Part shown: positions 37,401 through 52,400 of the stretch, one piece after another
How the letters are laid out: each line of letters starts with the position of its first letter
Numbering within the stretch: position 1 is the first letter of the stretch
NCBI GenBank assembly: GCA_900708905.1
Contig: CAADRB010000005.1
Coordinates: 1,788,573-1,852,572, forward strand
From: Hymenolepis diminuta
Lineage: Eukaryota > Platyhelminthes > Cestoda > Cyclophyllidea > Hymenolepididae
DNA: 64,000 nt
Direction of reading: 5' to 3'
The notes under the pieces: generated by a model
Databases searched by the model: none
What the model was told of the DNA's origin: nothing
Seen by the model: the letters and a program-made list of their open reading frames with translations, nothing else
Made by a program: the position numbers and the translations under genes

Positions 37401-40400
37401 TTAAAAGTAGGGGTGATAGAATATGAGCTTCTCATTAGAGCGGTTCCAGAATGCCTTCTCTCTAAAAAGTCAAGTATTGTTAACGTTTGCCTTAATGGAC
37501 ATCAAAATTTTGCTGTACTAAAATAAACCATTTCGGCCTTAAGCAGTAGGTTCTCTCCGATTGGTGATATTTAATCTACGGGTGTTGCTGGAAAGCTTTC
37601 TTTAATAATCTCTGTGTCGCGCACTTGTTGCAACCTGAATTTCTCCTGTTTTTTTTTTCTCTTTTCGCCGTTGTCTCCATCTATGCCCATAATCATCGGG
37701 CTTCATCAATCATCCATCACCGTCCATTAAAATTTCATTCATCTTGGTGAGAATCACTTATTCGATTATTCATCCCCCGCAGCAACTCCTCTTCTCACAA
37801 TTTCACATAACAAACCTGCGCGATTAAGTAGTTAACAGAGACTTAATCGTCACTGTAAATGTTATCACAAGTTAATATTTTTCATCACATGCCATATATT
37901 AGATCAATACAGAGATAGCGATGGTACAAACCGCTGAATTTCAATCTAAATCGTTTGAAAACCATGAGGACTGTGAGATTGATAAGTGGAATTTGATAAA
38001 CCTTAAGCTTTTGAATAACTGAATTCAGCATTTAGACCATTTTTAGAAGACCTTAAGGTGGATTAGGGGAGAAGGCAGGAATGGAGGCAAGATTATTAAG
38101 GAGTGAACTTCATTGTCCTCTTCTACCTCATAGAACAATCTAGGAAGTATGAATTGATAGATCGACCATTCAATAGTACAAATACGACATACATCTGACT
38201 ATATTTGATGAAGTGAACTGTGTTGAGAAACTGGCATTTTGATACCAATCTCTTGACTGTTATCACTCAGAACTGGATGTGAACGGATGAATATTGAACC
38301 CTTTGTCCCTTGCACATTGACCATTATACTTTTGGCACATGAAGGAAGCTTATAAGTTTATAATCATTCTCGTCCATCTACTCTTAGCTGTAGGAAGATA
38401 TGATTGTATCCAGACGGCACCAATGACAACAACAACAAAGCTCTGGATTTCGTAGACACTAACTTACCCAAGAACTTTGGGTGTTGTAGAGTAAATTGGA
38501 TCATTGAGTGAGTGAATAACTCAAATTATTCTACCCTAACCTTATCGTTTCAGTATTTTGTTGGAATTTATTGCTGTTCCCCGTGTTCAAATATCAATCC
38601 ATAGTTATAACCCGAACTATTTGTCGTGATATAGGTAATGCTAGAAAGTATACTTCGCATAAATTTAAAGAAATTCAGAAATCCGAGGAACAATATCCAA
38701 CCACTTTTATCATCATATAATACTTAATTCATTCTAACTCTCAGTCGCAAAGGAAATAAAACAGAAAAAAAGCATAAAGGATCGTACCTGATTTGAGCAA
38801 GGCGAAAACGCCAAGGATCGTTCACAGTTTCTTCCCGAGAAATCCGCTGGACAACGACAAGTGTACGATCCAAAGAAGGGGACACAGATGCCTCCATTCA
38901 GACAGGGCTTTCGAGCACATTCATTATCCTCCACCTTAAAGAAAGAACAATGTTTAGTTGTTTATTTCAAGCACTAGAGGGGAGAACATAACATAGGGTT
39001 TAGGAGTGTGCTTTTTATTGATTTAGCACCGAGGTGTGATCCCATACCTGGGAAAATAGTGTTGTACATCGACTAACCCAACGGTTAACATTAGAGAACA
39101 CTGGGTGGCCAGAGAGAGATACAGCTAGGGGGAAGAGGGAGGGGAGAAGCGTATTTGCAGTGCATTATAGTAACTGCACCAAATAACCATCGTTCCAATA
39201 AGTTAAACAGTTAATGGTAACCCATTCCCCTGCCTTATGTGTCCTATTATGAGGTAGATTAGAGTAGTAATACTGCATCCCCCATTTTGGACAGTAAATA
39301 TCAAGTTAATGTAGAGAGGGTAGGGGAATTTAAAGTCTTTCAGAGATTTATGCAGTATGCCTCTGCCAGAAAGCCGAAATTAAATGACGAATAATAGTGA
39401 GGTTAGGTAAACAAAGGAAAATGAGAACATATGTTTAACTGAAAGAAGTTAACTTTAATTAAGCGGTAAGAGCGTTTAATAACAAACAACTACAAGCAAT
39501 ATCAACTAGAAATGATATTTCGGAGATGAAATAAATTTCAATGCCCTATCTTACAGAATCTGCGGATTTCAAGAGGTATTTCTTAAAATGCTTTAGGAAA
39601 GCATTTTCTAACATTCATCTGATGAGAAATTCGAGATCTGCCACCCTCTATATTAGCCAGACTTAACCAGTGCGGTTGGTCATTCCACTTATTGGGTGCG
39701 CACTGATGAACATCGAACCCGTGACCTCTAACTTGACAGACAAAGTACGTCAATCGAGATGGGCACTTTCTTCAGCTATCAAACTTGTTAGAACTGGTTT
39801 CTGTGGTGTTCGATTGTTAAAATACCTTAATTCAGTATGATTTTTCCCTAACAGTCGGCAAATTTTAATTCTAACCGATTTAAATGTTCTCATATAGCTT
39901 TAGACAAGAAGACACTAAAAATAGAGATGTGTGACTCAAATCATCTTTTAGGATCAACGCCTTCAAATTTCACTCTCTAATGGTGCCTTCTCACCAACTT
40001 CCACATTTGATAAGAATTTAAACTAGTCATTCTTCGATCAAGGAGACTTAATAGATTTCTTTCTAATCCCTTAATAACTTGAAGTGGCATTCTGTTACTC
40101 AAACAGACTTCTTAACATTTTCTTTTAGAAGACATCACCAAATAGGCGCAATTTCACAAACAAAGTGCAACTATGCCAGAAATAACACAGCTATTATGGA
40201 ATCAAGGGAAGTAGGATTTCGTGGGACGCGCCTTACAACATATTTCCTTTATGTCGTGTCTGATAATATTCCCGCTACTGGTGTTTTTGTCATTTGAACT
40301 TTATATAGATATCTGTGTGAAAAAGAAAGACTAAGAACATAAAGAAGGTAGGAAATTTAGGTCCACAAAGAGCTTGCAACAACTTCAAACACGATTATAG

Positions 40401-43400
40401 AGTGTACTTTTAAGCTTTCACAAACAGTCTATGGAATTAACAACGATTGAATGAATTACAAAATCCCAATACTGAATGGATTTAAGGAAGAAAAGGTATA
40501 CCATGTATCTTTTTCAAACAGTATATCTTAAATTACAGAGAAGGCTTTACTTCTCAAAATTTAGCTAGACAAACATCAAACTTTGAAAATCATATATCTT
40601 CGAATTAAGCAAGTTAAAATAGATATTCTCCATTCCCAATTTATAAACAACGCGGTAGGAGCACAAGAGCATACCAAGTGATTATGAAGAGAGATGGTTG
40701 AACTTAAATCTATAAAGTGTCAAGGCAAGCTTTGCAGGTATACTTAGTGACCTTATTGCACTGGTGACTATTTCCTTGATGTCTTAACGATTTGTCCCAA
40801 ATTCTACTCCCCTCATATAATGACTCTCTGCCCAACATTCATGTCGTTTTTTAGCTTTATTCTTTCCTCATACAATCATTCTCTGTCTTCTTCTTATCGT
40901 TTTTGTGATGTAGATCATAGATGCTAGAATGGATGATAATCTGACTAAAGGTGAACTCCAGTGAGTTCTGCTATTAACAAAATGTTGCTATTTTCATCTA
41001 CCCACTTTTGACTGCAAGCAGATGTAAATAAATCAAGGTGGCAAGACCAAACATGAAATAAATTCTGCTGGTCAACAAGTTCTAACAATCGTGGACATAA
41101 TTTCATCAATGAACCTGTGAGTCAAATCAGTAAACTTGAACATTAAGACACTACGTAGTAAATTACACTTTATAAGATGTCCTGACTTTGTTGCTTGCTT
41201 CGTCTTGACTCTCCCCTCTGTTTTATGCCTTGTTAGACTTGTTACCTATCGCCCTTACTTAAATACTTCTCCATGAGTTAAGCTTGTAATATTTTTTGCA
41301 TTGACACTGACAGTAACAAGAGGAGCAAGTTTCTCTGTTCCTTCCATAAATCTTTCCCTAAGATCGACAGTCAACAAGCATATAAATCCTCCTGTCACAT
41401 GAATTTTTAAAGGTAGTGACTCCAAGGACGGACATGCAAAACACGAATTATCGACGTGTGGCCAGCTTTACACGCAGTTTAAGCGGCTCCAGTCGGCATC
41501 ACCGGCCAAACACACGTACTGATCGAACACAGCACAATAACATTTATGTTTGTGCGTTGTTTAGGGCCGGCGCGCTGTCCGACCGAGCGGGAGGGCCATT
41601 TAATGTCAGCCTCGTAAAAGCGGGAGATGCGGCAACGCCAACAGCAGCGGCTAGTTGTCACTAATTCCTGGAAATGGCGAAACCAACCACTTATTGTTAG
41701 GGATGAAGAGCAGAAGGTAAGCTGTACTTTTCGGTAAATGTCCAAAGGAGGAGAGTGGATGATAACTAAAATGGTGAACAGTCGTGTTCTATTAGAGCAA
41801 TCTACTTGTCATCTACTATCCAGGGTTAAAGAGGAATTTCAAGGACTGAAAGTTCTTTTGAAGTGACTTCTTTTATTATAGGAAAGAGTTAGATCTCAAG
41901 ATATATGAAAGGTGGTCCTGAAAGAGTGAAAGGCCTTGTTTGAAGTTTCAGGGTGTCTTGGAAGTTACATTTCAGTGAGAAATAGTAGTGGTAGTGAAAT
42001 TTCAGCTTTTGAAGTAGGGCATGCAGTGAAACAATTTTAATCACAATGAATACTGTTGATTTGAATTAATTGGAATTCGACCACATAAACAATGAAAATG
42101 TATCCCTCCTTATTGGTCACGTAAAGTTCCTCGTGTATTTAGATAGCAATCACCTAACAAGTGAAGCTGAAAGAATGAGACATATTTTTTTTCTGAATTC
42201 TAGCTTCTGGATCGTTTCTCATTGAAAATGTCTGTTATCATATTCGTTATTAAATGGGGCGAGACAAAAGATCACCTAACTAAATTATATTTCCAACAAT
42301 TAAGGCTCTTGATTTGTTTTCTCTATTTTGCTAAAAAAATGAGGTTCAGAATATGAAAACCATTTGTAACCATCCAAAAGTTTCATTTGATTTTCATAGA
42401 TCAACTTCCCATCGATATTCATCAAAGTTCCTTGAAAATGAAACTTGATTACAGTAGCGGATTGTAGTGGGAAAATGAAATGGCGATTTATTAATCAGTG
42501 AGGAACTAAAAAGCACAATTTTTACGAGATGCTTAAGTGAAAGGTGAAAATATAATTATGATAAATTATTAAATATTTTTCCTTAATGAAATTAATGTCG
42601 TATTTTATGTTTTCTCCCCATTTGTTGAAGTAGCACTTAACCTTCATATTTCCATGCATGAACTGAGCTATTCTATTCACCGTATATTTTCATTATTATG
42701 AAACTGTACTAGAAAGCGAAAACAGTATCAATTAAATTAAGGTGAAGGTGGAAATCGTCTAACAACTGCCGACATATTTATCAAATGGCCCAGAACTACG
42801 TAAGTCTATACAAAGAAAACATAGCCACCAATATATAATAAATATGCACAAACATATATCTAAATAACCGTCACGAAAAAAGCACCAACCGACACAAGCG
42901 CAAATTCCTACCCATCTTCACTGCGTTTGAGAGGATGTTAAGAAACGATAACAGCACCGAAAAATGGCTGTAATTGGATTCAGGGAGTGGGTGATTGGGG
43001 AACCGGAAGGAAATGCCGGTAGCCGCGTATTTCTGGAAAGCCGCAGAGCCGACTACACTTTCTCCACACATACACAACTGTTCGACATTCTGGTCAGACT
43101 AGAAAGCTATCAGGAAGAAAAGCAATCTCTCACGTCATATCTGCACCATAAAACGAGGTGTTAAGTTGAAAATATTCCGATCATATCTTGCTCCTATGAA
43201 GCTATATAAGTACAGATATGACTCTACCCAAAGTAAAGCACTATATATTTGATTAATTGAGCGTAAGCAGTTTTGATGAAGGGAAGATGCTCAAAAGGTA
43301 GCAATCAATCTCCTAATTCAATTTTCGATTTACCAACTCTGAAGACTAACAAACCCCGTTTCTGTGCGTTTATAAAACTTTCAGCTTGTGTCATAATATA

Positions 43401-46400
43401 ATGGGGAAGCATAAAAACATTAATCCACAGTGAAGTGAAAGGGTCTCGTGGGAATTGACAACATCTTAATCAACAGCAATTTACTACTGGAGACATTTTT
43501 ACAGCAGTCAGTCAAGACACCATCGAGTAACGACACGAGATGAAGGTAAATACATACGATTTCTGCATAACTTTGGAATTAAGACCACGCTCTTGCAACG
43601 TTATTTAAAGGGGGAAGAAACGGGGTCAAATAATCCTCCTAGAAGAATTTAAACACCTAGACCTACCTCACAGCGAGATCCACTGAAACCTATTGGGCAT
43701 CGACAGATGGCCTTTCCATTCACAGTGCTGCAGGTACCTCCATTGACACAGACTGGTCCGTAGGTATTGTCACAAGGATTACTCCGAGCCTCACAGAAAC
43801 GACCTTCAAATCCGACGGGGCAGCGACAGACAAAAGAGCCTGGTGTGTTTATGCATTTACCCCCGTTTCGACAGGGTTCTTCCAAGCACTCGTCGATGTC
43901 TTCATGACAGAATTCACCTGTGTGGGGAAAGAAGACTATAATTAGTGGAACATAATTCAAAAGTAAGATAATCATAATCAGCACAGGAAAAACGATCAGT
44001 TCTTGGTTAACATGGAAATCACCAACCAAACTACATTATAAGTCGCTTTACCTTCAATCATTATTTAAAGCACAGTTTTTACTCCTACATTTCTGGAATG
44101 TCATATTTCTATATTTTTCTCTTACAATTACATAACCAATGTATTCATTAGAATTTTCGTCTTCATTTAAACCGTTACCATAGTTCTTCTAGTAGCATGA
44201 AAAACCATAGACCTTCTAGGTACTTAAATAAGAGAACCGGTTGTGCTGTTTAACTGCAAATTTATAGCATAAATAGAAATTATAACACCCGTCATGCGTG
44301 AAGTTCTGTTAAGTATTACTCCACAAGTGCAGAAAAAAAAATGCCATTTAAAGTTCGTATATGAGAGCAGAAGATACGACATCTGTAGCATGTAGAACGT
44401 TTATCTTGAGTGTCGATGTTAAGGGCCTAAAATTAAACCCGTAAATCAGACTATACAGAGAAACAGTAATGGGTGTTTCTCCACGTTCAGTCAAGGACGA
44501 CCGAACAAAGTTAAACAAACAAAGGATTACTTCTAGTAGAATTGATATTTTCTTAAAAATTTTTCATTAAGAAAATAACGTTCTTATTTATGCTATATTT
44601 CTCATTTAACTTATTCGTCCGGTTGTTTGTTTATGCCTAACTGACTTGTGTGTTCTTCCTTTCTTCTCTATCTGGAAAATTGGGATATCGGATCTGTGGA
44701 TCGTAAAAGGGAACACTTTCATTCAGTGGGCATGAGATTGTTATAAGAAAAGTTATATAAGAACCTTTGGAACAAATTACAACCATCAAGGTGTTCTAGG
44801 TTTCAGCGACTTACCGGTGAAATTTCCCAAAGCAGTTTCACAAAGGCACCGAAATAGGAGTGCATTTGAGTTGGTATCCAACCGAGATAGAGGCAAGCAC
44901 TGAGCATGATTACTACAAGGCGAGTCTTCACAGGTAACGGGATGATAGACAGGTTGAATTTGACGATTAATTTTGAGGTCTAGCTGGGGGATGTTGCAGC
45001 GTGGGCCACTCCAACCCGCCTCACAGATGCATTCGTCGAATTTGCATTTACCATGAGGTCCACAGGATATTCCGTAGCAGGGAATCCTGGACTCACAGTA
45101 GTTACCTGGAGAGGAAAATGAAAAGAAATTATTTGTGATAAAGTTAGTTTTGAGTTTGACCACACTTTTAAAAGCACGTTATAATGTGGTTAGAACTTCT
45201 GATCGCGCTTACATTCGCACTGATAAACGAATAATGTGATCTAGCAGCCGATTATGTGATAATATGGATCTAAAGGACCGATTACAAAAGATCGGAAATA
45301 ATTTTAAGGCATTTCCATTTTCATTTTAGAAGAAGCGTGATTTTAATGCTTTAGGTTGTCAAGATGATCGATCAATTACTAGTTGATATTTCAGCTAACC
45401 TTCATTTAAAATGTTATATGACGGTGATCTTTCCTCTGAAAATCCTTCGTTACTATTTTTTTGAAAATTTTCCAGATTCATTGTCACTTTCCCATTTACC
45501 GATTTACTAAACCCCAAACGCTTGTAAAATCTACCGGGATATTAGGAATCAAATCCCTAAAAAGACCCCCTGACCCTTAACTATTTAAGAACGTGTCAAA
45601 TTGTCAGCTTACTATGTGACATATATGACAGTTACTATATGACAGAAATCAGTTATTCGAGTGCAAAGATGATGATGGATCATTCCTGAGCGGTTTAGGA
45701 AGCCGAGACGTGCGCATCTGAAAAGTCAGAGATCACATGGTTGACGTTCATCGGTGTACAGTGATGTGGATGGCCAACCGCAATGATTAGTTCTGGTAAA
45801 CAAGAAAGATGTTAGAATGTGAGTTTCTCTCAAGAGCAGGTCCAGTATATTTTCCCTCTACCCGAGTTAATTTCAGATAACACTTCCTCTAATAGGCTGG
45901 GAAAGCGAATTTCAAATAAAATCTCTAGAAACGTATGCTCCTCTTATGCTCTTATTATATAAAATAGGAAGTAATTTAATTAATCATTATATATAAGCAG
46001 ATGAAGACACGTCTCAGACGAAGCAATTAGCTTTACAAATCAAGCATTCCACACAAATCACTCTTTGTAAATTACTCAACTGGCATAACTCACAGAGTCA
46101 CTCATTCACTAGCTCACTTACATTTATCATAATCTCTTGGCACCTGTAATCATATCAAACCATTCTACAGAGTGATGCTGTCAGCATCTTCTGGAACCAG
46201 CCCCCGAGTTTGTCAGAGTTTACGTATACACGAGAAAAAATGCACTGCACTCGTCGTCGAGGTTTCAGTGTGGTTTGAATGACGCTTACTGCGAGTTTCA
46301 GGCAGCAGGCGAAACGCATGCATGTATATACATACAGATGCGCAGGCAGGCTTTCTTTAAATGAATGAATGAGGGTGAAACACATGCATGTGTATACTAC

Positions 46401-49400
46401 TATCACTACGTATGCTGTTGTTAAAATAGACTGGCAGTTAAAAACGCGCGCATGCACACACAAACACTGATAGTTAGATGGATGACCCAGTTGGAAGGCC
46501 AAACTTGTCAACAGTGCCTGGTATACAGCCTCTTTGGGTCCCTATCTCTCTCTAGCAACGTTTAGAGAAAGTGAAAAATGATGACCAGCAAACGGAAATA
46601 TCCCTACACTTTTTTAAAGATAGCTTAGGTGAGGTATTCTTCGAAAGGATTAGTTAGCACCCTCCGATAATCTCAGATCATATTCAGGGTGTACCGGTGG
46701 TGTAATAATCAACGTGTACGCCAATCACGTATGTCGAGATCATGGTTTCGAAATGAATCAGTGCTGCGACTAACGGGCCCGATAAAAATAATTAGAGATC
46801 ACGAATCTGACGCCCATAGGTGCACACAAAGTGAGTGGAATGGCCAAACGTATTTCTCATATCTGGCTAATGAAGATGGATTGCAGAATTTGAGTTTCTC
46901 CTTGATGCCATCCCTCTATCCGAGAAGCGATGGAAAACGTTTTCTTAATTGGGCTTTGTTGTTATTTTAGCTATTCAGTGGTGGAATAGTCAACCGTAGT
47001 GATAAGAGGTAAAGTGCAAAATTTTTCAAAAGTAGTATTCAGTCAGATTCAATACGTCATTCTCATTTCTACTGAGGGTTTATTAAGTTGGAAAATTTCA
47101 TCATAAAGACTTCTTTTAAGGAGTTGTGCTTTAAAGGGGCGATATCAATTCTGACAATTTAGTATGATTTAAACACAACAAGACAATATCAAAGGCAAGG
47201 TTAAGAACAAAGTAATACGATGATTTTATGATCCTGTTAACACTATTGTAATGTTGAAAAATAAGTTTTGTAGGCTATTGTACAAGTACATGGCAACTTG
47301 TAACCTTATCAACAACGTTTTCATTTAAACCGGACTGTCAAAGAAAGAAATTAAAACTTGAATCTTCGGAAAAACTTTTAAAGAATCCAATAAACCTGTA
47401 CAAAACGAAAATTTACCTTATTTGTTCTGGTCCGGTCTACCCAATGGAGAGAAGTGGAATCAATTTCGCTCATTTAGCCCAGCGAACCTGTCAAAAGTTC
47501 TGATAGAGTGCAGTGAGAACCCACCATGGACCATAATTCATCAAGTAAGAGATTGGAAAGAGGAGAATCAGGGCGAGACACTGATGGCACAGAACCTCAA
47601 AAACATCACCGAACCCCATTCTACAGTCCTTGGAAATGAGCTTTCGAAGTACTCTAATATTATAGAGGCCTTCATGCTTTCTCAACTCTTGTCTAGATCG
47701 AAGAGTAATGAATTTTTCCACAATTAGACGCTACCCTGTCAGAAATGCTGACGAGCCGTGAGAACTCTCCTTGGACTATAATTCATCAAATGAGAGAACT
47801 ACGGGAATAGAAGTGGGAAGAAGTAGCTGGTAGCAAAGTAAACCCCAGTGAGAGACAGCCCGGTGATGACATATTCGTGCGTGCTTGTGATGGTGATGAT
47901 TAATTTTTCCATAAGGCCACTACCACCAGCAACACTAGTCAGGCGTCGTTGACGCACGGGGGTTGGAGATCCGGTATTGAGGTCAGTCTCATTTCATCTC
48001 TCGCTTTCTCTCCCTCTCCCTAGTCTCTGTTCTGTTCATGCACACAGACGCACCTGCTCTGGCATGTTGGGCTGCGGATGACAGCTCGATGGATAGATGG
48101 ATATAACTGCGATACCGAGCTCAATAAGCTTAGGAAACCCATGATGGTGTAGTCAACATGCATATGAGTCCAAGTGTTTGATTCTCATCAAACTCGATTA
48201 GCCTGGACAGGCCACTAACTGTATCCCCCGTTGTGAACGCGATTTAATAAGCTGATCTGCAATGTATCAGTGATATAGTGGTTAAAATGCATATTCACAA
48301 CTTCACGATCACAATACGCTAGAATGAATGTAATGATCAGCAGACTGAGAGAAAAGTAGTGGAATGTGAATTTCTTATAAAAAATACCAGACACAGATGG
48401 CCTGGAAATCTAACTAGCTTGTTAAGTTAATGAGATACAGTTACAAATTCGGAGGTCACGAATCCTATACGCATCGTAAAACACGTAGAATAAGCTCATC
48501 AAAGCTGTAATCTATTTGTAAAATAATGATTTTATTTTATTAAAAACACCTAACTGCTCTATAACCATGAAGATGGGGAGACAACTAATCTAATAAACCT
48601 ATGAATTTCCAGACGTATCCTTTCTTCTGTCATCAAACTAATTAGAGCCCTCTCGAGAAATATAAGAACATAAAAATACGCATGAATATTTCCTTCAGCA
48701 ACTCTTAAATCTGATCCCTAGCATCGAATATTTCAAGGAAAATGCCTTAAGTTAAAGATAAATTCAAAAGATAATAAGAAAGGCTGCATTCCGTTGTCGA
48801 AACCTACAAATTTCACTCTCCACCTCCTGCCCTTCTGGCTTTTAGATATGACCAAACTAACAAAGGAACTTACTGCTGTGCTTTTTCTATTGAATCATTA
48901 GTGGTAAGCGAACTTTCACTTTAAATGATGTAAAAGAGATCCGTTATTCTAATTTGAGGAGACGAAACGGGTGTCCGAGATTTGGGCTCGCAAATGAGTC
49001 ATATATTAAAACCATACTACAGGGGGTGCCTCGAACAACACAGGGCAATAACACTCTTACGTAATCATAACGTCAGCATGTCATTACCTTGGGATTCACT
49101 CGACAGGTAAAGTGCAGCATTAGAAATATCCTATTAGCCTAACTCTATTACTAAATCCAGCGCGTGTACCTCTTTTATGTGAATGAACACTTCTTTCAAC
49201 ATGTGCCTTGATGGATGATAACATATAATGGTTATGGGTTGGGGAAGACATATTGCCTATCGTGTGCTGATGACTGACACTTCATGGCCGGTAAATGAAA
49301 AAAAGAATACACAGGATCTGTGACGTAGTAGTCATAAATATGGACAAAGAGGACTACCACTACTACCACTGCTAGGACTACCGATCCTAGTCAACCCGAA

Positions 49401-52400
49401 CCTGTTATAGGTGATAAAATAGGGACAAAAATAAACATAACTGATTAACTAAATGTTGAAGGCGGTTAAAAAGTTTTACACATTCTGATAAATTCCAAAG
49501 TCGGTTTCATCTTGTTTTGCTTGTTGATGAAGGCAAGCCCACATATCTTTAACAACAAGACACCGGGAGATTAATGACTTTCAGCAACGAGAGAAAAAAA
49601 GCAAGAGAAAAAGGAAAAAAGTGGATCCTAATTCATATGTGAAGGCAACATACATCGTTTATGGGAGTTTTTCGTTTGGTATGGAAATAAGCTGGCCATG
49701 CAGAAATAGGCCATTTAAAATTCCTATTCATTTAGTCAATTAACGTGAATGTAAGGCATTTGGGATACACATAACATTGCAAAATTAGTGAAATGACCGT
49801 TAGGGAAAATATTAAGTTCCTGAAGATGGAACAAATAAGGCAGAATGCCTAGTTTGTCTTCATATTAGATATCTTTCTTCTAATGGCATATTTAGTCAAA
49901 TAATTTTCATGTTAAAAATCAGAGAAAACGCTATTCAAGAGTCATTTTCAGAATAAGTATAGGATTTGTAGTCTCCCTGAGGAGAAGTTAGATTGTCCAA
50001 CATTTATCTATACAATCACTGGATCTCCATCAAAATTTAATATCAAAAATAGGGTTTGGAAAATCATTGTATGGTTTTCTCTGTAGAAATTACCGGGTGG
50101 AGGAAAACAGTTTATGAAATTTTCCCGAAACGAGGTATTTCTGTATAACTCAAGTTGCGATTATGCCCCTCACGACTTGAGCATTTGAAAGTGTTTTATT
50201 CAGTTAAAACTCAGTTTTAAAGGACCTCTGACTTTGTAGACAGGCAAGTCGGCCAGTGCAGTAGTGATTTCCACCACACGTATATTTAAATAGTGGGGAG
50301 CGCATAAAGCCACTTCGATCTATAATCCAGAGGTCCGTCCTGAACTATTCAGCAAGCAGTTCTACTTTATTTGAACCAGGAATCTGGGAGTGAGCAGTCC
50401 GAACAGCTAAATGTATCCCGTCGAAATGACTCAGTTTGTATAACTACGAACAGCCAATAAATTGGAGGGGTGTGGGGTGGGGAAGCAGTTCTCTAAAACA
50501 TCAGCAAGAATCAAATATATCGATTGTAATAAGGGCTCTCTCCAAATGGCGACTGACAGGCGTGTCTAAACATGCACTCGCGCACGCACAAAAAACACTC
50601 AGGCAAGTCACTCACATTACAGACAACAACGTGTGGTCATTAATTAGAGCACAGAGTGCACTCAACTGCAACTCAAAGCGGGCTGTTAAGTGAGCACAGC
50701 CTCTATTTTAAAGTTTCAGTAGAGTAGTCAACTAACCCATAAAACCCGATTGGCATTGACAGATGAAAAGGTTCTCAGGATCCACTAAACACGTGGCTCC
50801 ATTAAGACAAGGTTCTTCCAGACAGCTCCTCAGAGGCCTTTCGCATTGATTACCTCCGAAACCGACGTCACAGTGACACCTAGCCGCTTTACCATCCACG
50901 TCAACGCACTCTCCATGATCACAAAGACCTAGAGTACATTTAGTCACCTGCAAAAGATAAGAGATAAAAACCATCATTAAAATCTGACAGTTTTCGTTAT
51001 TTAAACAATGATCTATTACACGTACCTTTTTAAGACAGTGTTCACCAAAATAACCCGCGGCACAATCACAATAAGGTTCTTTTTTGGAGGCCCGGGTTCG
51101 ATTCCCGGGATAGATGAGGACCTCACGGCAGACACCTCCACTGGCACAGAAGTCCTCTGAACATACGGGAATTTCACAAAATTCTCCATGCCATTGAAGT
51201 GGGCATTCACAGAAATTTGTTGTTCCAGAGCGAACACAGACACCCTCGTGCAGACAGCTTTTCCCGTCCTTGCAGGGAACAGAAGGAAAGGTTGAGATTT
51301 CGAGGGCCGAAGTCACAGCGGCACTAACTGGGGTAGAGATTTGTTTCTCACATTGGCGACCGGAAAATCCGGGTTCGCATTGGCAGAACCAGGAATTCTG
51401 GTCATCAACGCAGTGACCCCCGTTTTCACAATGGACGCCAAGGCAGTCATCAATGTCGATTTCACAACGAGATCCCTCAAAACCTGAGAATAAAAGAGAG
51501 AGAGAATGTCATAACCTGTCGAGATTTCTTTAATCTTTTCAGGTGCTGATTTTGGATTATCCTTCTTCGTATTTTGAGAAACGAGCAGCTTCTCGCTATC
51601 GGTTTGTCAAAATAGACATCAGACATCGAATCTTTTGGCCACCTTAACACTTAGATAATGTGGAACAATTAGCAATGGGACAGACATATTCACGTTTCAT
51701 TTTTTACATTCTACATTCTCATGCAATAAAAATCATCACTTTTCATTGTTCTTTCACAAATTCCGCCAGTGTTGAATTTTACAGCTCGCGAAATTGGTTG
51801 GATAGTTTTTCGACTCGGCAGACTTCTCTGCCTATCTTTTTTTGAGTATCAAAACTGCATATTTCAGCTGTCAGTTAAGGCCTGACAGGGTCTCTCACAG
51901 TGCTCCTTTGAATATGAACCCCCCTCCCTCTCGGTCTGAGAACCACATAGGACCTTATAGACAATTTATGGGAGGAAAATGACAGCGTTTTTACAGATTC
52001 GAATAAGCCGACAAACCATGCAGTGGTATGGTAACGGATTAAATGCCGACTGAATGTCAATAAAGCCCTTCACCTTGACAGAGGGATAAAGAGGATGTAA
52101 ACATACAAAATAAGGCGTGGGTATTCGGAAAAATGGCAGCGGATATGGGTGTTGGCATCTGGTGACAAAGATATCATAACACTAATGATTATATTCAAAA
52201 AGCTCAAATACAAGGAATATGGTAGGACAAATAGGGTTTTTCTTATATTACCAGTCAAGCTGATAGCAACATACCCACAAACTTCAAAAATTAATCGATA
52301 AAAAACAGAATTTGCCCTGAAAATAATTCCTTTACCGTTCTTCCGCGTAAATACCATGAAATGAAGTTTCTTCACTGAGGTACTATCAGTCTCAGCCAAT

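Larger units (their letters stand above)
45106..50736 (-). other. Largest Notch intron (5.6 kb) with SINE-like copies and a local duplication
   Basis: Between exons 50947-50737 and 45105-44815 (GFMG|NYCE). It contains two SINE-like copies at about 45700-45880 and 46680-46930, weaker fragments at about 48140-48330, and an imperfect direct repeat at 47480-47803. No additional Notch exon is needed: the phases join. Confidence 0.65.

Noticed and set aside
51030..51115. Possible tRNA gene on the plus strand
   Set aside because: Only the T-arm is perfect; no acceptor, D or anticodon stem can be paired from the bases upstream, and the stretch is coding in Notch.
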